This document shows, piece after piece, positions 60,783 to 64,000 of a stretch of DNA of 64,000 nt (positions are counted from its first letter, which is position 1; each line of letters begins with the position of its first letter). The notes under the pieces were generated by a model. It made no database searches. It was not told where the DNA came from and saw only the letters and a list, made by a program, of their open reading frames with translations. A program made the position numbers and the translations under genes. This DNA is from Geopseudomonas sagittaria (GTDB taxonomy: Bacteria; Pseudomonadota; Gammaproteobacteria; Pseudomonadales; Pseudomonadaceae), in the NCBI RefSeq assembly GCF_900115715.1, contig NZ_FOXM01000010.1, positions 62,001 through 126,000 of the forward strand, given 5' to 3'.

Positions 60783-62257
60783 CAATGCGCTTCCTCTAGA
60801 TGATCTGTGGCATCCATCAGTTCGTCGATGGCGCTCTGGTAATACGGCAACAGCGCGGTGCGGCGCAGCCGGCCATTGGCCGTGGCCAGGCCGTTGGCCT
60901 CGCTGAACGGCTGCGCGGCACGCAGCCAGTGATGGACACGGGCGTAATCGGGCAGCCCGGCGTTGACCCGATCGATGGCCGCCTGCAGCTCGGCGTCCGC
61001 CAGCTCGCCGCCGCGCGGTACGATCACCGCGACGTTGGCCGCCAATGCCTCGCCGTACAGCCAGGCCTGGGCAATCGGTAGTTGCTGGACCAGCTCCGCC
61101 TCGACCCATTCGGGATTGACGTTGCGGCCGAAAGCGGTGACGAACTGGTGCTTCTTGCGCCCGTGCAGAACCAGGAAGCCGTCCTCCCAATGCCCTAGAT
61201 CGCCGGTGCCCAGCCAGTCGTCCGCCAGCGGCGGCTCGCCGAGGTAGCCGAGCATGCAGGCGCCACGCACCAGCACTTCGCCATCGTCCGCCAGGCGCAC
61301 CTCGGCATGCGCCAGCGGCTGACCGACCGTACCGATGCGCCGCTGCTCGGGGGTGTTCAGGCAGACCACCGAGGCGCACTCGGACAGCCCGTAGCCCTCG
61401 AACACCGGCAGCCCCAGGGCGGCGGCGCGCTCGAGCAACTGCGGCGCCACCCGCCCGCCGCCGACGGCGATGAAGCGCAGCGAATCCGGCAGCGGCAGTC
61501 CGCGCTCGGCGGCGCTGACCAAGCCCAGCAGCAGCTGCGGCAGCAGGATCAGGCTGTTCGGGCGCAGGCGCGCCAGCGTGGCGAGGAACACCGGCAGCTC
61601 GAACTGACTGGCGCCGCGCAGGCCGACCGCAGCCAGCGGCGGCAGTTCGATGCGCGCGCCGAGCAGCAGTGGCGTGTAGTTGCCGGCGAGGTTTTCCAGC
61701 AGGGTCGCCAGCGGCAGCACGCACAGGTGGCGCTCGATATCGCGGTTGGCGAGGGTCTGGCGCAGGCTCTCGGCCACCGCGAGCATCGCCTCGGCCGCCA
61801 GGCACACGCCCTTGGGCTGGCCGGTGGTGCCGGAGGTGTAGGTGATCTTCGCCGTGCCGGCCGGCAGCGGCGCGGCAGCGGCGACCGGGCGCCGGCACAA
61901 GCCGTCGCCGCCCGCCACGAAGCCCAGCGCGGCGAAGGCCTCGGGGCTGCTGGTGACCAAAGTATCGACGCCGGAACTGTCGAGCACATGGCGCTGCTGC
62001 GCCGGCGAGAAGAACCCCGGCAGCGGCACGCAGACCACCCCGGCGAACAGCGCGGCCAGATCCCAGAGCAGCCAGTCCGCTCCGTTGTCGAGGGCAATCG
62101 CCAAGCGCCTCGCACCGCAGCGGTGCAGAACCGCCTGGCGCGCAACGACTTCGTGCTGCAGCTCGGCATAGCGCCACTGGCGCTCACCATCGCTCAGGGC
62201 AATGCGCGAACCATGGGCGGTCAACTGCCGCCACAACCGCTCAACCGCAGGCGACAT
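60782..62257 (-). CDS. AMP-forming acyl ligase (ANL superfamily)
   Basis: 491 residues. Adenylation motifs: ITYTSGTTGQPKGV (A3), FEGYGLSECASVV (A5), WLGTGDLG (A7), LHGRKKHQFVTAFGRNVNPEWVE (A8). The A10 motif reads LATANGRLRR: the usual catalytic Lys is Arg. It should activate a carboxylic acid, probably a fatty acid, to acyl-AMP or acyl-CoA. ATG at 62257 with GGGGAG 7 bases upstream; a TTG at 62263 is less likely. It overlaps the preceding gene by 17 bases. Confidence 0.88.
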   Translation of the reverse strand: MSPAVERLWRQLTAHGSRIALSDGERQWRYAELQHEVVARQAVLHRCGARRLAIALDNGADWLLWDLAALFAGVVCVPLPGFFSPAQQRHVLDSSGVDTLVTSSPEAFAALGFVAGGDGLCRRPVAAAAPLPAGTAKITYTSGTTGQPKGVCLAAEAMLAVAESLRQTLANRDIERHLCVLPLATLLENLAGNYTPLLLGARIELPPLAAVGLRGASQFELPVFLATLARLRPNSLILLPQLLLGLVSAAERGLPLPDSLRFIAVGGGRVAPQLLERAAALGLPVFEGYGLSECASVVCLNTPEQRRIGTVGQPLAHAEVRLADDGEVLVRGACMLGYLGEPPLADDWLGTGDLGHWEDGFLVLHGRKKHQFVTAFGRNVNPEWVEAELVQQLPIAQAWLYGEALAANVAVIVPRGGELADAELQAAIDRVNAGLPDYARVHHWLRAAQPFSEANGLATANGRLRRTALLPYYQSAIDELMDATDHLEEAH

Positions 62258-62939
62258 GGGCAAACTCCCCGTCCAGTGCTTGAGCCGAGCGGTAACCCAG
62301 CTGCCGATAGACGCCCATCGACTGCAGGCGCTGATGGGCGGCGAGCACGTCGCCGACCATCACCTGCGGCTGGGTGGCGTAGTAGCTGCCCCAGTCGGCC
62401 AGCTCTGCGCCCAGGCGCTGCCCATCGGCCGCCCCCAGGTGCAGCAGGCTCAAGCCCAGACGCTGGAAGCTGTTGAGCAGCAGCGAAGTACCGGTGAACG
62501 CCACCCAGCGAAAGCCCGCCCTCGCCAGCAGGTCGGTCAGCGCGACGATCAGCAACCGGGCATGCCCGGCGCCCAGCGAGGCCAGGTTGCCGACCTCGGC
62601 GATCAACCCACGCGCGGGCTGACTGCCGCCATTGAGTTCGGCGATGCGCTGCTCGACCGGCGTATCCAGATAGCGCTCGAGGAACAGCGCCCCACCCTGC
62701 CCGCAACGCACGCCAAGGGCCGCCTGCAACTGTTGCATGGGGTCATACAGGCCCAGCAGACAGGGCATGAAGTGCTGTATCCGGGCGCCATAGTGCTCGG
62801 CAAAGCGATCGCCAATAAAGTTTTCCAGCTGTCTGCGACGCTCTGTGCACGGCTTTTGCATAGCGCCATACAGCGCAAGTTCGGCATGTGTACCGATCGT
62901 TGCCAGAAAATCATCCTGACCTGACTGAAGCGCCGCCAT
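62241..62939 (-). CDS. Thermostable-hemolysin-family protein (putative acyltransferase fold)
   Basis: 232 residues of the T_hemolysin family: YGARIQHFMPCLLGLYD, FLERYLDTPVEQ, RGLIAEVGNLAS, ARLLIVALTDLLARAGFRWVAFTGT. The name comes from Vibrio delta-VPH; the family looks like LuxI/GNAT N-acyltransferases, so acyl transfer is more likely than lysis (inference). No signal peptide, which also argues against a secreted toxin. First gene of the operon; AGGAGAGG precedes the ATG at 62939. Confidence 0.85.
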   Translation of the reverse strand: MAALQSGQDDFLATIGTHAELALYGAMQKPCTERRRQLENFIGDRFAEHYGARIQHFMPCLLGLYDPMQQLQAALGVRCGQGGALFLERYLDTPVEQRIAELNGGSQPARGLIAEVGNLASLGAGHARLLIVALTDLLARAGFRWVAFTGTSLLLNSFQRLGLSLLHLGAADGQRLGAELADWGSYYATQPQVMVGDVLAAHQRLQSMGVYRQLGYRSAQALDGEFAHVACG

Positions 62940-62987
62940 GAAAAGGCCTCTCCTCTTAGGGTATGGAAGCGATTCTGCGGCGACTGA

Positions 62988-63004
62988 CTTAACACAGTCT
63001 TAAG
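62988..63004. promoter_or_regulatory. Tandem TTAA(G/C) box, candidate PmrA/QseB-type operator
   Basis: CTTAAC, 5 bases, CTTAAG on the plus strand (CTTAAG-N5-GTTAAG on the minus strand): two hexamers 11 bp apart, matching the PmrA-type box. It lies 49 bases before the first gene of the acyl cluster and about 200 bases before the porin gene. The adjacent PmrA/QseB-like regulator is the natural candidate to bind it. Confidence 0.55.
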
Positions 63005-63199
63005 TGCGGCAAGACGGCTTCACAGCCGACAAGGGGGCGGCACTCTCCAGGCGGCCGACCAACGTGGCGTACCCGTACTTTCGTGCCACTTCAGCAGCGT
63101 GTTATAAGTTGCCGCCGACAATAAGAAAGTAGTGCCCTGCCAGTCAGTATTCGTGGGGCTGCAAACACTTCGAAAAAATACCAAGGGGCTATTCCTGAT

Positions 63200-64000
63200 A
63201 TGCAAATGATGAAACTGAGCGCCATCGCGTTCGCCGTCGCCGCGAGCACCTCCCAACTGGCCATGGCCAGCGCGCAGTCCGAGTCGAACGGCTTCGTCGA
63301 GGACGGCAGCCTGGTCCTGCTGAACAAGAACTACTACTTCAACCGCGACTTCCGTAACAACGCAGGCACTGGCGGCCAGAGCTACCGCGAAGAGTGGGCT
63401 CACGGCATCCTGGCCACCTTCGAGTCCGGCTACACCCAAGGCACCGTCGGCTTCGGTGTCGACGCGCATGCCGCACTGGGCCTGAAGCTGGACAGCGGCA
63501 AGGGTACCGACGGCACCGGCCTGCTGCCGACCGGCGCCGACGGTCGCTCCCAGGACGACTACTCCTATGCCGGCGGCGCGGTCAAAGCGCGCATCTCCAA
63601 CACCGAACTCAAGTACGGCAATCTGTTCCCGACCGCTCCGGTCTTCGCCACCGGTACTGCTCGCCTGTTCCCGGGCTCGGCCACCGGCTTCCAGCTGTTG
63701 AGCAGCGAGATCGACGGCCTGAATGTCGACGCCGGTCACTTCACCGCGATCCGTGACGGCAGCCGCGAAACCAACAGTGACGGCGACATCACCCTGGCCT
63801 ACTCCGCCCTGCCGATCGACGCCAAAAGCGCCGACTACCTGGGCGGCACCTACGCCTTCACCGACAACTTCAGCGCCACCCTGTACGGCGCCCAGCTGGA
63901 AGACGTCTGGAACCAGTACTACGCCAACCTGAACTACAGCATCCCGCTGAGCGACAGCCAGGCGCTGACCTTCGACGCCAACGTCTACGACACCAGCGAA
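63200..64000 (+). CDS. OprD-family outer-membrane porin (3' end outside window)
   Basis: The first 267 residues of about 420-450. Signal peptide 1-24 (VAASTSQLAMA), then OprD-family landmarks: GFVEDGSLVLLNKNYYFNRDFR, YREEWAHGILATFESGYTQGTVGFGVDA, KARISNTELKYGN and SEIDGLNVDAGHFTAI. These porins carry basic amino acids or small carboxylates; the specificity cannot be told from this part. ATG at 63200, with AAGGGG 11 bases upstream. In P. aeruginosa oprD follows the HIT gene directly; here the two-component and acyl genes lie between. Confidence 0.93.
   Translation, partial: MQMMKLSAIAFAVAASTSQLAMASAQSESNGFVEDGSLVLLNKNYYFNRDFRNNAGTGGQSYREEWAHGILATFESGYTQGTVGFGVDAHAALGLKLDSGKGTDGTGLLPTGADGRSQDDYSYAGGAVKARISNTELKYGNLFPTAPVFATGTARLFPGSATGFQLLSSEIDGLNVDAGHFTAIRDGSRETNSDGDITLAYSALPIDAKSADYLGGTYAFTDNFSATLYGAQLEDVWNQYYANLNYSIPLSDSQALTFDANVYDTSE

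Noticed and set aside
62241-62939. Thermostable hemolysin as a secreted toxin
   Set aside because: There is no signal peptide or secretion gene, and its place with acyl-processing enzymes favours an acyltransferase-like role.

Overview
This window is a gene-dense, high-GC stretch of a Pseudomonas chromosome. Evidence for the genus: a complete ybgC-tolQRA-tolB-pal-cpoB-queE-queC block, ruvCAB, yebC/pmpR-aspS, slyX-HIT-oprD order, an arginine succinyltransferase operon with an AraC-type ArgR, the gcvR/bcp and dapA-bamC-purC-tRNA-Ser neighbourhood, and actP with its small DUF485 partner. I do not commit to a species. No insertion sequence, prophage or CRISPR array was seen.

Layout. 1-3.7 kb: lysC (3' end outside the window) and alaS. 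3.8-9.8 kb: arginine catabolism (aruC-aruF-aruG, a small His-tailed protein, astE) with its regulator argR; astD and astB are missing, and a short scar resembling the end of astB remains. 10-20 kb: a DUF457 membrane protein, malate:quinone oxidoreductase, an ABM protein, an ABC exporter overlapping a DsbA-like protein, trhO, bolA, fumC and a DMT exporter. 20-25.6 kb: a tandem PPK2 kinase, mnmC, a c-type cytochrome overlapping a CsoR-like regulator, and small proteins. 25.7-33.5 kb: acetate uptake (actP and its partner), a GH17 membrane glucan enzyme, an MFS carrier, a beta-barrel protein and an orphan polyamine-type binding protein. 33.7-42 kb: tRNA-Ser(CGA), a long-type purC, a one-domain bamC, dapA, gcvR, bcp, an AI-2E family protein, a TusA-like protein, bepA, nadA and tRNA-Lys(UUU). 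42-56.3 kb: queuosine genes, Tol-Pal envelope system, ruvCAB, yebC, aspS, dps, a membrane cold-shock protein, slyX and a HIT protein.

56.4-63 kb is the least explained region. A PmrA/QseB-like two-component system lies beside an SDR, a heme-oxygenase-like di-iron oxidase, an AMP-forming acyl ligase and a thermostable-hemolysin-family (acyltransferase-like) protein. The last four are in one overlapping operon followed by a periplasmic TPR protein. A tandem TTAAG box of the PmrA type sits just upstream of the first gene. I read this as a candidate acyl-derived small-molecule or lipid pathway under local envelope-stress control; its product is unknown to me. The window ends inside an OprD-family porin gene.

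Most operons are on the minus strand and end in clear intrinsic terminators. Three conserved loci differ from the usual Pseudomonas state: the aru operon (two genes lost), bamC (one domain lost) and purC (long sequence type). These are the best leads apart from the acyl cluster.
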